This document shows, piece by piece, positions 36,272-45,386 of a DNA stretch of 64,000 bases (within the stretch, counting starts at the first letter, position 1; every line of letters starts with the position of its first letter). The DNA lies in contig NZ_LPVZ01000020.1 of assembly GCF_001613795.1 (NCBI RefSeq), positions 1,116,001 through 1,180,000 on the forward strand. The letters run 5' to 3'. The notes below the pieces were generated by a model. It was given only the letters and a program-made list of their open reading frames with translations. It was not told the origin of the DNA and searched no databases. The position numbers and the translations under genes were made by a program. Source of the DNA: Thalassospira sp. MCCC 1A01148. GTDB taxonomy: Bacteria > Pseudomonadota > Alphaproteobacteria > Rhodospirillales > Thalassospiraceae.

Positions 36272-37870
36272 TCAGTATCCGACAGCACAACCATCCTTGC
36301 GCGGGTCCGAGCCGGCAACGTACCCGGCATCGGTTTTGGCAATCAGCTGCGCGCCGCCAAATCCGAAATTGGTGCTGTCAGGCGTCTCGACCTTGATCGC
36401 ATGGCCCTTGGCCTTAAGCGCCTCAATGACATCCGCACCGACCGAGGTTTCCACGGCAACATTCAGCCCCGAAAGCGCCTGCCAGCGCGGTGCATCAGCC
36501 GCGGTTTGCGGATCCTGCCCCCAAAGCTGGGTGCGCAGTGTCATCTGCAAATGTCCCTGTGCCTGCATCGGGCCACCCATGACGCCAAAGCTCATGACCG
36601 GATTGCCATCCAGACCCATCAGGAAGGCTGGAATGATCGTCTGGAACGGACGCTTGCCGCCCTTGACCAGATTGGGGTGACCGTCTTTCAGGCTAAAGCC
36701 GTGACCACGGTTCTGCAGACTGATCGAGGTACCCGGCACCACAACGCCAGAGCCAAAGCCCATATAGTTCGACTGGATGAATGACACCATCATGCCGTTT
36801 TCATCCGCCGCACTGACATAGACCGTGCCGCCATGTTTGGGGGCACCGGCCTTGAAATCCTGTGCCTTGTTGGCATCAATCAATGCCGCGCGGGATTTCA
36901 GATAATCATCAGACAGCAGATGCTCGACCGTGACATCGGTCATGTAATCCAGATCGGCGACATATTCGCGCATATCGGCAAAGGCCAGTTTCATGGCCTC
37001 GATCTCAAGATGAAGTGCCTCGACCGAATCCGGTTCATAATCGGTAATGTTGGTATGGCGCAGAATACCCAGCGCGATCAGCGCCGAAATGCCCTGGCCG
37101 TTTGGCGGGATTTCATGCAGCTTCACATTGCCAAAGCTTTGCGAAATCGTGCCCACCCAGTCGGCCTTGTGATTTCCAAGGTCCTCTTCCGACAGGGCCG
37201 CGCCATGTTCCTTGGCAAAGGCGGCAATCTTGCCTGCCAGTTTGCCGCGATAGAAACTCTCGCCCTTGGTTTCGGCAATATCGATCAGGCTTTCGGCTGC
37301 GGCCTTATTCACAAACAGCTCGCCCGCCTTGGGCGCCTTGCCGCCCGGCAGGAACGCCTCGGCAAAGCCCGGCTGTTTGCCAAGCAAATCACCGCCCTTT
37401 TCCCAAAGGGTGGCGATGATTGGCGATACGGCAAAACCGCGGGTCGCATATTCGATGGCCGGTTCGAACAGTTTTTCGAACGGAAGCTTGCCAAACTTGG
37501 CGGAGATTTCCTGCCACGCGGATACAGCACCCGGCGTGGTGACAGCTTCCCAGCCACGCTGTGGCATGGCATCAGCTCCGGCAAAGCGTTCCGGGCTCCA
37601 GTCAGCTGGCGCACGGCCCGATGCATTCAGACCATGCAGTTCCTTGCCATCCCAGATGATGGCATAGGCATCAGATCCAAGTCCGTTTCCGGTCGGCTCG
37701 ACCACGGTGAGCGCAATCGCCGATGCAAGCGCCGCGTCGGCGGCATTGCCGCCCGCCAGCAACATGCGCAAGCCTGCCTGGGCGGCAAGCGGTTGGGATG
37801 TTGAAACCATATTGCGCGCCAGCACCGGGGAGCGGCGTGAGGCATAAAGCGCGTCGTGACGAAGTTTCAT
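36272..37870 (-). CDS. ggt: Gamma-glutamyltransferase family protein
   Basis: 532 aa Ntn-hydrolase. The autoprocessing/nucleophile threonine fits T349 in KHGGTVYVSAADENG, which matches the family G-T-x-x-x-S pattern; the C-terminal subunit would start there. N-terminal MVSTSQPLAAQAGLRMLLAG and GGNAADAALASAIALTVVEP are typical. There is no signal peptide, so unlike E. coli Ggt it is probably cytoplasmic (YwrD-like group). It starts 9 nt after tctA, in one operon with the TctABC transporter, suggesting that the imported substrate carries a gamma-glutamyl or similar amide bond. Confidence 0.88.
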   Translation of the reverse strand: MKLRHDALYASRRSPVLARNMVSTSQPLAAQAGLRMLLAGGNAADAALASAIALTVVEPTGNGLGSDAYAIIWDGKELHGLNASGRAPADWSPERFAGADAMPQRGWEAVTTPGAVSAWQEISAKFGKLPFEKLFEPAIEYATRGFAVSPIIATLWEKGGDLLGKQPGFAEAFLPGGKAPKAGELFVNKAAAESLIDIAETKGESFYRGKLAGKIAAFAKEHGAALSEEDLGNHKADWVGTISQSFGNVKLHEIPPNGQGISALIALGILRHTNITDYEPDSVEALHLEIEAMKLAFADMREYVADLDYMTDVTVEHLLSDDYLKSRAALIDANKAQDFKAGAPKHGGTVYVSAADENGMMVSFIQSNYMGFGSGVVVPGTSISLQNRGHGFSLKDGHPNLVKGGKRPFQTIIPAFLMGLDGNPVMSFGVMGGPMQAQGHLQMTLRTQLWGQDPQTAADAPRWQALSGLNVAVETSVGADVIEALKAKGHAIKVETPDSTNFGFGGAQLIAKTDAGYVAGSDPRKDGCAVGY

Positions 37871-37879
37871 GGGTGTCTC

Positions 37880-39403
37880 CTAATCGCCGTCTTGTTCATC
37901 GGTGGCAGGACGGTCTTTTTTGCGCATCTTCAGCACCGAACGCACACTGAAGATGACTGAAAGAAGGGCAGCCGCCAGCAAAACGGCCGAAATCGGACGG
38001 GTAAAGAACACCGTCCAGTCCGCATCGCTCATCAATGCGCGGCGCAGGTTGGTTTCGGCAATCGGACCAAGGATCACACCGAGCACCAGCGGTGCGAGCG
38101 GGTAATCAAGCGACTTCAATCCATAACCAACAAGACCAATCGCACCAAGCAGATAAAGGTCGGTGACCCGGTTATTGAGCGCAAAGGCCCCGATCACACA
38201 ACAGATCATCACGGTCGGCACAATGAACTGTTTGGGAATGTCGGTCACGCGCAGGAACAGACGCATCGACAGCACACAAACCACAAGCATCATGAGCGAC
38301 GCCACAACCATGGCAACGAACATGCCATAGGCCAGATCCGCATTGTCCATGATCAGGCGCGGGCCAACCGAAATGCCATGCACCATCAAAGCCGCCATCA
38401 GGATGGCGTCAACTGCAGAGCCCGGAATACCAAGCGCAATCATCGGAATAAGACCACCACCGGCCGTGGCAGAGTTCCCGGCCTCGGAGGCGATCACGCC
38501 ATCGGGGGTGCCTTTACCGAATTCTTCGGGTTTTTTGGAGCCACGCTTGGCCTGATCATATGCCAGCAAGTTCGCAATCGAGCCACCAGCCCCCGGAAGC
38601 GCACCGATAAACACACCAATCAGCGAAGAACGCACAAGATTGACCGGACGCATCAGGACTTCGCGCATGACAGCCCATGTCTTGAATTCGATGACATCGG
38701 GAATAAGCGCGTCACTGCCCTTGCCTTTGCCGTGATCCTCAACTTCGCTCATCAACTGGCTGATGGCAAAAATACCGATCAGGACAACAAGGAACGGCAG
38801 CCCCGGCATCAAAAGATCACTGTCAAAGGTCAGACGCGGGCGTCCCATCATCGGATCCGGGCCGATGGTCGCAAGGCCCAGACCAATCACCCCGGCAATC
38901 AAACCGCGCATCAGCGAATTGCCCACAAGGCTCGCGACAATGGTCAGCGCAAACACGATCAAAGAGAAATATTCCCAGGGCCCCAGTTTGACCGCCAAAA
39001 GCGCCAGTGGCGGGGCAGCGACAATCAGAACAATGGTGGAAATGACCGTCCCGAAGAACGATGACCACACACCAAGCGAAAGCGCACGTCCCGGCTCACC
39101 GCCGCGCGCCATCGGATAGGCATCAAACGTGGTTGCGACTGAACTTGGTGTACCGGGAATCCCCAGAAGGGCTGCACTGATCAGCCCGCCGGTATAACCG
39201 CCGACATAAACCGACAACATCACCGAAACACCTTGCAATGGATCCATCGCAAAGGTCAGTGGCAATGTCAGGATAATCGCCATTGTCACGGTAAAGCCCG
39301 GAATGGCAGCTGCCACGATCCCGGCAATTGAACCGATCAGCATGTAGATCAAGGTGTCAAAGGCGAACACCTGATGGGCACCGGAAATAAATGCGTCCAA
39401 CAT
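37880..39403 (-). CDS. tctA: Tripartite tricarboxylate transporter large permease TctA
   Basis: 507 aa, about 12 membrane segments, hallmark GGYTGGLISAALLGIPGTPS (about 68-87) and the mirrored GEGxxGNSATAGGGLIPMIALGIPGSA motif in the second half. Gene order tctC-tctB-tctA-ggt on the minus strand. Confidence 0.94.
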   Translation of the reverse strand: MLDAFISGAHQVFAFDTLIYMLIGSIAGIVAAAIPGFTVTMAIILTLPLTFAMDPLQGVSVMLSVYVGGYTGGLISAALLGIPGTPSSVATTFDAYPMARGGEPGRALSLGVWSSFFGTVISTIVLIVAAPPLALLAVKLGPWEYFSLIVFALTIVASLVGNSLMRGLIAGVIGLGLATIGPDPMMGRPRLTFDSDLLMPGLPFLVVLIGIFAISQLMSEVEDHGKGKGSDALIPDVIEFKTWAVMREVLMRPVNLVRSSLIGVFIGALPGAGGSIANLLAYDQAKRGSKKPEEFGKGTPDGVIASEAGNSATAGGGLIPMIALGIPGSAVDAILMAALMVHGISVGPRLIMDNADLAYGMFVAMVVASLMMLVVCVLSMRLFLRVTDIPKQFIVPTVMICCVIGAFALNNRVTDLYLLGAIGLVGYGLKSLDYPLAPLVLGVILGPIAETNLRRALMSDADWTVFFTRPISAVLLAAALLSVIFSVRSVLKMRKKDRPATDEQDGD

Positions 39404-39418
39404 GATCGTAAACTTTAC

Positions 39419-39970
39419 TTAGGCCGCGAACAGTACGCCACGCGGAAGAAACACGTTAAAGACCTCGGCAAACAGGATGTTCAAACCAACCGAGAAAATC
39501 AGGGCGGCGATGATCGACTGTATGAGGGTCTTTTTCGAAATACCGGCAATCAGAAGCTGGGTAATCAACAGGAAGACAAAAGTTGCCAAAGAAAACCCGG
39601 CAACCGGCAGTGCAAGCAGATAGACAACCAGCAAGCCAAACATCGCAAATGAAATGCGACGTGCCTTGACCCACTGACCGAATGCATGTGCAAGGCCATC
39701 AAGCTGACCGGCCTTTCGGATATCAATAACCGCACGCACAGATGCGATCAGGCACAAGACAGCCAGAACCGCAAAAACCAGCTTCGGGAACGATCCTGCG
39801 CCCAGCGGCTCCCACCGTGACGTCGGCAATTCACCCGCCCGGATCGACAGATAAACCGATCCAAGTCCGAAAACGATATATGAAATCAGCCGTGCGACTT
39901 CGGTTTTTGCACGCAAAGCAGCGGATGCCGATGCATCCGCTGCTGCTGATTTCCCGTTCGGGGTCGTCAT
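39419..39970 (-). CDS. tctB: Tripartite tricarboxylate transporter small permease TctB
   Basis: 183 aa with four hydrophobic segments (for example FGLLVVYLLALPVAGFSLAT). An Ala/Ser-rich N-terminal tail of about 20 residues precedes the first helix. The start overlaps the tctC stop by 4 nt. Confidence 0.9.
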   Translation of the reverse strand: MTTPNGKSAAADASASAALRAKTEVARLISYIVFGLGSVYLSIRAGELPTSRWEPLGAGSFPKLVFAVLAVLCLIASVRAVIDIRKAGQLDGLAHAFGQWVKARRISFAMFGLLVVYLLALPVAGFSLATFVFLLITQLLIAGISKKTLIQSIIAALIFSVGLNILFAEVFNVFLPRGVLFAA

Positions 39971-40911
39971 CCTTCGAGCTTGCCAACCAGACGGTTGACC
40001 GTGTCGGACAACTTGCCGAGATAGGTCTTGTATTCTTCCTGGCCAAGGAACATCGGCGCAGAACCAACATTGGTGACCTTGCTGCGGACGTCTTCGCGCT
40101 GCATGACCTTTTCGAGATGCGCTTCAAGGGCATCTGCAATTTCCTGCGGCGTTCCCTTCGGCAGAACAACACCACGGGTTACCGCCAGATCAAGATCGTG
40201 GCCCAGCTCGCCAAAGGTCGGAACGTCCGGGGCTTCTTCGGTGCGCTCGGGCATACCAACCGCAGCAAAGACCAGATCACCGTTTTCAACAAACTGACCA
40301 GCCGAGGAAACGTCACCGATGGCAACGTCGATATTGCCGCCAACCAGCGCACGAATACGCTGACCGGTGCCTTCATATCCAACATAGGAGAATTCAATAT
40401 CAAAGGCGTCTTCGATCATCGCCATGTGAAGATGCGGCACGCCTGCAAGGGTCACACCGGCACGCACGGCACCCGGGTTTTCTTTGGCGTAGGCAACCAT
40501 TTCCTCAAAGTTCGAGAAATTGTCGTTCTTCGAAAGCGTCAGATACTGCGGTGACGAGGTCACCAGCGCGATCGGCATGAAGCTGTCCCAGTTCAGGTCG
40601 GTAATGCCCGTCCCGTTGGAAATCAGAAGACCTTCATGAATCTGCGAAACAGTATAGCCATCGGCCGGACGCTTGGCGAATTCGGCCAGACCCACATTGC
40701 CACCAACACCGGGCATGTTGATGACCGGGACGGCTTTGCCGGTTTCGTCGGCCAGACCCTGGGCAACAATACGCATCAGCGTGTCACTGCCGCCACCCGG
40801 GCCCCAAGGGACGATGAATTCGATCGGCTTTTCTGGATAGTCCTGCGCTTGCGCCGGGCCTGCAATGGCCGCGGCCATCAAGCCGGCAGCAACAGCAATC
40901 TTGCGGAACAT
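39967..40911 (-). CDS. tctC: Tripartite tricarboxylate transporter substrate-binding protein TctC
   Basis: 314 aa periplasmic receptor: signal peptide cleaved near AQAQD, then the Bug-family signature YPEKPIEFIVPWGPGGGSDT (about residues 25-44). Conserved PGVGGNVGLAEFAKRPADGY forms the carboxylate-binding loops. The ligand is unknown; TctC/Bug proteins bind carboxylated compounds. A strong GCAAGACAC/GGAGGC ribosome site precedes the ATG. Confidence 0.93.
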   Translation of the reverse strand: MFRKIAVAAGLMAAAIAGPAQAQDYPEKPIEFIVPWGPGGGSDTLMRIVAQGLADETGKAVPVINMPGVGGNVGLAEFAKRPADGYTVSQIHEGLLISNGTGITDLNWDSFMPIALVTSSPQYLTLSKNDNFSNFEEMVAYAKENPGAVRAGVTLAGVPHLHMAMIEDAFDIEFSYVGYEGTGQRIRALVGGNIDVAIGDVSSAGQFVENGDLVFAAVGMPERTEEAPDVPTFGELGHDLDLAVTRGVVLPKGTPQEIADALEAHLEKVMQREDVRSKVTNVGSAPMFLGQEEYKTYLGKLSDTVNRLVGKLEG

Positions 40912-40945
40912 GTGTCTTGCCTCCTGATAACATTCCTGAAGATCG

Positions 40946-40970
40946 TTGAACCATTACTACTTTGGTTCAA
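40946..40970. promoter_or_regulatory. Inverted repeat upstream of tctC
   Basis: TTGAACC (40946-40952) and GGTTCAA (40964-40970) separated by 11 nt, 35 nt upstream of tctC in the divergent region shared with the TauE-like gene. A candidate operator, possibly for the GntR at 42070. Confidence 0.5.
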
Positions 40971-41143
40971 TCAAATTGTCGACACATTGTTGGCATTCGC
41001 AAACCAATTTCGCAAGCGCAAAATTATATTTACCGGAAAACAAGGATTTTGTTGCACAAAACGATCAAAAATGGATAGTACCACTGATAAATTGATATCA
41101 AAATTGGTTTGGATTGGTTTCGATGATTGAAATAGAAGGCACC

Positions 41144-41956
41144 ATGAGCCTGTATTTGGTCTGGGGGGCAGCAATGCTGTTCGCAGGCGTTTTGGGTGGC
41201 ATCATGGCCGGACTTCTGGGTGTCGGTGGCGGGATCGTCATTGTCCCGGTGCTGTATCACTTTCTCACCACCATGGGTGTGGACGAAAGCTTGCGCATGC
41301 AGGTGGCCGTTGCGACGTCGCTCACCACAATCATTGCCACCGCGATTTCATCAACACGCAGCCACTATAAAAAAGGCTCGGTTGATACAGCACTTCTCAA
41401 ACACTGGGGTCCGGCAATCATTGTCGGCGTGATCCTTGGCACCGCGATTGGCGGATTGGCAGATGGCCGGGTTCTGACCATCGTGTTTGCCGTGGTCGCC
41501 CTGATCGTGGCTGGCAACATGATCCTGGTAAAGGATCGCGAAACCAACGAAACCAAAAATCCGCCGAAATCGGTTTGGGCCATGCTCGGGGTGATTGCCG
41601 GCAGCCTGTCAGCCATGATGGGGATTGGCGGCGGCACCATTTGCGTGCCGGTCCTGAACTTCCTTGGTTATGACATTCGACGCGCGGTTGGCACAGCAGC
41701 GGCAATCGGTCTGATCATTGCGCTGCCCGGCACCATTGGTTACGCCATGTCGGGGATCGGCGTTGATGGTCGCCCGCCTTTTTCAATCGGTTATGTCAAT
41801 GTTCTTGCTGCAGCACTGTTGATCCCGATGACCGTATTGTGCGCCCCGATCGGCGCACGCATCGCCCACAGCATTCCGCGCCGGGCCTTGCGCATGTGCT
41901 TTGGTTTGTTTTTGGCGATCACATCGCTTCGGATGTTCTACGATCTGCTGAGCTAG
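41144..41956 (+). CDS. TauE/SafE-family membrane permease
   Basis: 270 aa from the ATG at 41144, which has AGAAGG 5-6 nt upstream; ATG at 41123 is possible. Eight or so membrane helices with the two family repeats GGIMAGLLGVGGGIVIVPVL (about 17-36) and AGSLSAMMGIGGGTICVPVL. Members export sulfite, sulfoacetate or other organosulfur anions, though most have no proven substrate. Lies between the ggt/tct operon and a GntR regulator in the same direction as the latter. Confidence 0.9.
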   Translation: MSLYLVWGAAMLFAGVLGGIMAGLLGVGGGIVIVPVLYHFLTTMGVDESLRMQVAVATSLTTIIATAISSTRSHYKKGSVDTALLKHWGPAIIVGVILGTAIGGLADGRVLTIVFAVVALIVAGNMILVKDRETNETKNPPKSVWAMLGVIAGSLSAMMGIGGGTICVPVLNFLGYDIRRAVGTAAAIGLIIALPGTIGYAMSGIGVDGRPPFSIGYVNVLAAALLIPMTVLCAPIGARIAHSIPRRALRMCFGLFLAITSLRMFYDLLS

Positions 41957-42069
41957 AAACTGCAATCAAGCCTGAATGGATTGGGCCTGTTGTTTGATAA
42001 ACCAAGAGCTTATAACAATAGGTGCAGATTGGTTCGCAAGGTGAAACGCCATAAAGGTGCAGAACAACC

Positions 42070-42741
42070 ATGAATGAAATCGCCACACAGACACTGGCGG
42101 ACAAGCTCAAGGCGGGATTTGCCGATGGCGCGTTCGTCAAGGATGGTCGGGTCATTGCGGAACGCGCACTCGCCGAACAACTTGATGTCGGTCGCCGTGC
42201 CCTGCGCAAGGCCCTTGATCAGCTTGAAAGTGAAGGTCTGATTTGGCGTCGTCAGGGTCAGGGTACCTTTGTTGGCACCCCGCCGACCCCGCGTCTGCGC
42301 AAGCTTGAAGGGCTGGCCACCAAAACCAGCCCGTTCGAAATCATGGAAGTCCGCCAGGAAATCGAACCATCCATGGCCCGGTTCGCAGCCCTTCGCGCCT
42401 CACAGGGCGATATTGATGCGATGCGCAGCATGGTCGAAAAGGCCGCCAGCGCCACCACACAGGCCGAATATGAAAAATGGGATGCGGCCTTTCATCAGCG
42501 ACTGGCCGAATCAGTCAAGAACACCCTGTTTCTGGCGGTGTTTGAAGCCGTCAATGCGGTGCGCCGCGAAGCTGCCTGGGCCCGCCTGCGCGAGAGCAGC
42601 CATTCAGATACATTGATCGAAGAATTAAGTGCCCAGCATCGCGACATCATCAACGCGATCGAGCAACGCGACCCCAAACGCGCCGAAGACGCCATGCGCC
42701 GCCACCTGTCGGAAGTGGAACATGCGCTTAAACAAACCTGA
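42070..42741 (+). CDS. GntR-family regulator, FCD (FadR-like) subgroup
   Basis: 223 aa. N-terminal wHTH (LAEQLDVGRRALRKALDQLE then SEGLIWRRQGQGTFVG) and a C-terminal FCD helical domain with metal/ligand residues in WDAAFHQRLAESVKNTLFL and QHRDIINAIEQRDPKRAEDAMRRHL. Probably senses an organic acid. Follows the TauE gene by 113 nt and likely governs it and the divergent tctCBA-ggt operon. Confidence 0.9.
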   Translation: MNEIATQTLADKLKAGFADGAFVKDGRVIAERALAEQLDVGRRALRKALDQLESEGLIWRRQGQGTFVGTPPTPRLRKLEGLATKTSPFEIMEVRQEIEPSMARFAALRASQGDIDAMRSMVEKAASATTQAEYEKWDAAFHQRLAESVKNTLFLAVFEAVNAVRREAAWARLRESSHSDTLIEELSAQHRDIINAIEQRDPKRAEDAMRRHLSEVEHALKQT

Positions 42742-42773
42742 CCTGATTGCCGGGCCTGTTGATCGCCTGATGA

Positions 42774-43532
42774 TCAGCCCTGCGGCATAAATTCCGCAAA
42801 CATGCCGTGATAGGCCTTGATTGGCGGCTTGGCATAGGCCCCGGCTTTGCTGGTGCGAAGCCCCAGAAACGCCATCGCCTCGATCATCTTGACCGCCGCA
42901 CTGACCCCGTCAATTACCGGTATCCCAAGTTCTTCCTGTAGACGGTTGGCAATGTCGGTCATGCCCGCACATCCCAGAACAATCGCCTCGGCATAATCAT
43001 CCGCAAGGCAAATCTCTGCCTGCTTTTTAAGGGCTGCGTACGCGCTTTTGGCATTGGCGCCCTCGAAATCAAGGGTCCGAACGCCAGCTGCACGGACCAC
43101 ACATTGCGAAGACGCCCCATACTTCGCCACCAGATGCTCCAGCGGTCGAACCGAAACCGCCATCGGGGTCACAATCGCAAAGCGCGATGAAACCGCAGCC
43201 GCCATCCGCATTGCGGCCTCACAAAGCCCCAGAACAGGCGCCGTCGTCATGCAGCGGGCGGCATCCACGCCGGTATCATCAAAACACGCCACAACATAAC
43301 CGCCAATCGGATCGGTGTGCTGTTCAGGTGCAGCTTCAAGTTCGCGAATAACCGACAACAAGCCGACACTGGCAAAGGCTTCGTCGTAATAGCCTTCGAT
43401 ACTGTCGGGCCCGAAACGCGGGTTAAGGGCAAGAACCTCGGTTGATGCGCCCACGATGTTCCGGGCCTGCGACCCAACCTTTTTGGTAAAGCCGGTCGAC
43501 AGGTTGGGGTTGATAACGGCGATGCGGCTCAT
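42774..43532 (-). CDS. Hydantoin / Asp-Glu racemase family protein
   Basis: 252 aa. N-terminal INPNLSTGFTKKV resembles HyuE hydantoin racemases. The two catalytic cysteines lie in VVACFDDTG and VLGCAGMTDI, the pair used for acid/base catalysis. Start overlaps the upstream permease stop by 4 nt, so it is the last gene of an ABC-importer operon. Likely racemises an imported hydantoin- or ureide-like compound, or an amino acid; the substrate is inferred from family only. Confidence 0.88.
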   Translation of the reverse strand: MSRIAVINPNLSTGFTKKVGSQARNIVGASTEVLALNPRFGPDSIEGYYDEAFASVGLLSVIRELEAAPEQHTDPIGGYVVACFDDTGVDAARCMTTAPVLGLCEAAMRMAAAVSSRFAIVTPMAVSVRPLEHLVAKYGASSQCVVRAAGVRTLDFEGANAKSAYAALKKQAEICLADDYAEAIVLGCAGMTDIANRLQEELGIPVIDGVSAAVKMIEAMAFLGLRTSKAGAYAKPPIKAYHGMFAEFMPQG

Positions 43533-44371
43533 GCTTTTTGTCCTTTGCGACGGCGCATGATCGCAACCGTGCCCAATGCCAGTGCAATCACCAGGAAAGA
43601 GAAGCCGGTGGTTACCGTGCCCAGTGCATAAAGCACCGGTGTGGTGACGTTGGTTGTCATGCCATAAATCTCAAGCGGCAGCGTATTAAGCGCGCCCGCC
43701 GTCATCAAAGTTCGGGCAAATTCATCGTAAGACAGGGTGAACGAGAACATCGCAACCCCGATCAGGCTTGGACCCACCATCGGCAACACAACATATTGAA
43801 TGGTTTGCCAGTTGCTTGCGCCCAGATCGCGTGCGGCTTCCTCAAAGGACGGATCAAACCGGTTAAACACCGCAAACATGATCAAAAGCCCGAACGGGAA
43901 CGTCCATGTCAGATGTGCCCCAAGGGCCGAGGTAAACCATTGCGGTTGCCATTCAACAATATTGAACAGCAGACCAATCCCCAGCGAAATCAGGATGGAC
44001 GGCACGATCAGACTGGCAATCGCCAGATAAAAGATCACGCTGTCGCCCCGAAACCGCTTGCGGAAGGCAAGACCGGCCATGAAGGATACGACCACCGTCA
44101 CCACCATGACAATCAGGCCAAGCTTAAGGGACCTGCTGAACGATCCACCAAAATCACCCACCGCCTGTTGTTCAAACAGATTGCCAAACCAGTGGAACGA
44201 AAAACCGTTCATCGGGAAGGTCAAACCGCCATTCTCGCCCTGGAAGGACAGAATGAAAATCGTCAGCATCGGACCGTAAAGAAACAGCACGAACAGCGCA
44301 AAGAAGGCCGCAAGGAAATAGAAGCTGGTCGGACGGCGCTCACGGGTTTTGGAAAACAATGCCATGATCAC
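43529..44371 (-). CDS. ABC importer permease, PotC-like
   Basis: 280 aa with six membrane helices and the EAA loop EEAARDLGASNWQTIQYVVL (about 177-196). Spermidine/putrescine-type permease subunit. It overlaps the upstream permease gene by 4 nt and the racemase gene by 4 nt. Confidence 0.9.
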   Translation of the reverse strand: MIMALFSKTRERRPTSFYFLAAFFALFVLFLYGPMLTIFILSFQGENGGLTFPMNGFSFHWFGNLFEQQAVGDFGGSFSRSLKLGLIVMVVTVVVSFMAGLAFRKRFRGDSVIFYLAIASLIVPSILISLGIGLLFNIVEWQPQWFTSALGAHLTWTFPFGLLIMFAVFNRFDPSFEEAARDLGASNWQTIQYVVLPMVGPSLIGVAMFSFTLSYDEFARTLMTAGALNTLPLEIYGMTTNVTTPVLYALGTVTTGFSFLVIALALGTVAIMRRRKGQKA

Positions 44372-45225
44372 AGCTCCTTGCGGATATCAACAAGACGCAA
44401 CAGTGCGGTCACGATCAGCAAAACCGTGATCAGAAGCACCACCGCACTGGCGGCTGCCGCCGGATATTGCAGAAGCCCGATTTCATTGGAAATCTGCAAA
44501 CCGACCGAAGCACTCTGCCCGCCACTCATCAAACGGACCGTGATGAAATCACCCATCACCACCGTAATGACAAAGATCGACCCGATGGCTATGCCCGGTT
44601 TGGACAACGGCACGATGACGGATTTAAGGGTTTCAAACCCGCTGGCCCCGGCATCGCGCGCGGCCTCCACCAATGATCGGTCGATCCGCATCATGGAATT
44701 GAAGATCGGCACCACCATGAACAGTGCATACAAATGCACATCTGCCAGAACGACTGCGAAATCGGAAAACAGCAGGAATTCAAGCGGTTGATCAACAATC
44801 CCCAGATTGATCAGGGCAGAGTTCAAAAGCCCGTTACGCCCAAGGAACGGGATCCACGAAATCATGCGAATGATGTTCGAGGTCCAGAACGGAATGGTGC
44901 ACAACATAAAGAAGACGATCTGCCAGGTCAGGCTGCGCACGTGAAACGCCAGGAAATAGGCCACTGTAAACCCGATCACCAGGGTAAAGAACCAGGTCAG
45001 AACAGCGTATTTCAGGGTGTTGAGATAGATGCTCCACGTGACTGAGGAACCCAGCAGATATTCGTAATTCTCGAAAATAAAGTCCGGCAGAATGCGGTAT
45101 TCGTCATAGTCCCAGAAACTGACCACAACAATGGTCAGAAGCGGGATGACAAGAAACACCGCAAAGATCAGCGCCATCGGCGAGATCAGGAAATAGGACG
45201 ATCTTTTTGACGTATCAGAAGCCAT
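44368..45225 (-). CDS. ABC importer permease, PotB-like
   Basis: 285 aa from the ATG at 45225, which has AAGGACAG 4-5 nt upstream; a longer frame to 45312 runs through the preceding hairpin region and is unlikely. Six membrane helices, EAA loop VEAARDAGASGFETLKSVIV. Partner of the PotC-like subunit. Confidence 0.9.
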   Translation of the reverse strand: MASDTSKRSSYFLISPMALIFAVFLVIPLLTIVVVSFWDYDEYRILPDFIFENYEYLLGSSVTWSIYLNTLKYAVLTWFFTLVIGFTVAYFLAFHVRSLTWQIVFFMLCTIPFWTSNIIRMISWIPFLGRNGLLNSALINLGIVDQPLEFLLFSDFAVVLADVHLYALFMVVPIFNSMMRIDRSLVEAARDAGASGFETLKSVIVPLSKPGIAIGSIFVITVVMGDFITVRLMSGGQSASVGLQISNEIGLLQYPAAAASAVVLLITVLLIVTALLRLVDIRKEL

Positions 45226-45345
45226 GCTCTGTCCTTGAAACCCTGCCAGAAAACCGAAAAGTAAAAACGAAAACCCAAAGGCAAAAACGAATAAGAAAGC
45301 CCGGCCCGGCACCGGAAAATAAAAGCAATATCAAACCGGGATGAC

Positions 45346-45367
45346 GGGCGCGGCCAAAGCCGCGCCC
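45346..45367 (-). promoter_or_regulatory. Intercistronic hairpin between binding-protein and permease genes
   Basis: Perfect 9-bp stem GGGCGCGGC-CAAA-GCCGCGCCC (4-nt loop) in the 161-nt gap after the binding-protein stop. No T tract on the minus strand. Typical of 3' stabilisers that let periplasmic binding proteins outnumber permeases. Confidence 0.6.
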
Positions 45368-45386
45368 ACCCAACATCCGTCGCAGA

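Noticed and set aside
43538..44791. Open frame of 417 codons on the plus strand
   Set aside because: Opposite strand of the two permease genes, with Arg/His/Gln-rich low-quality sequence and no recognisable domain.
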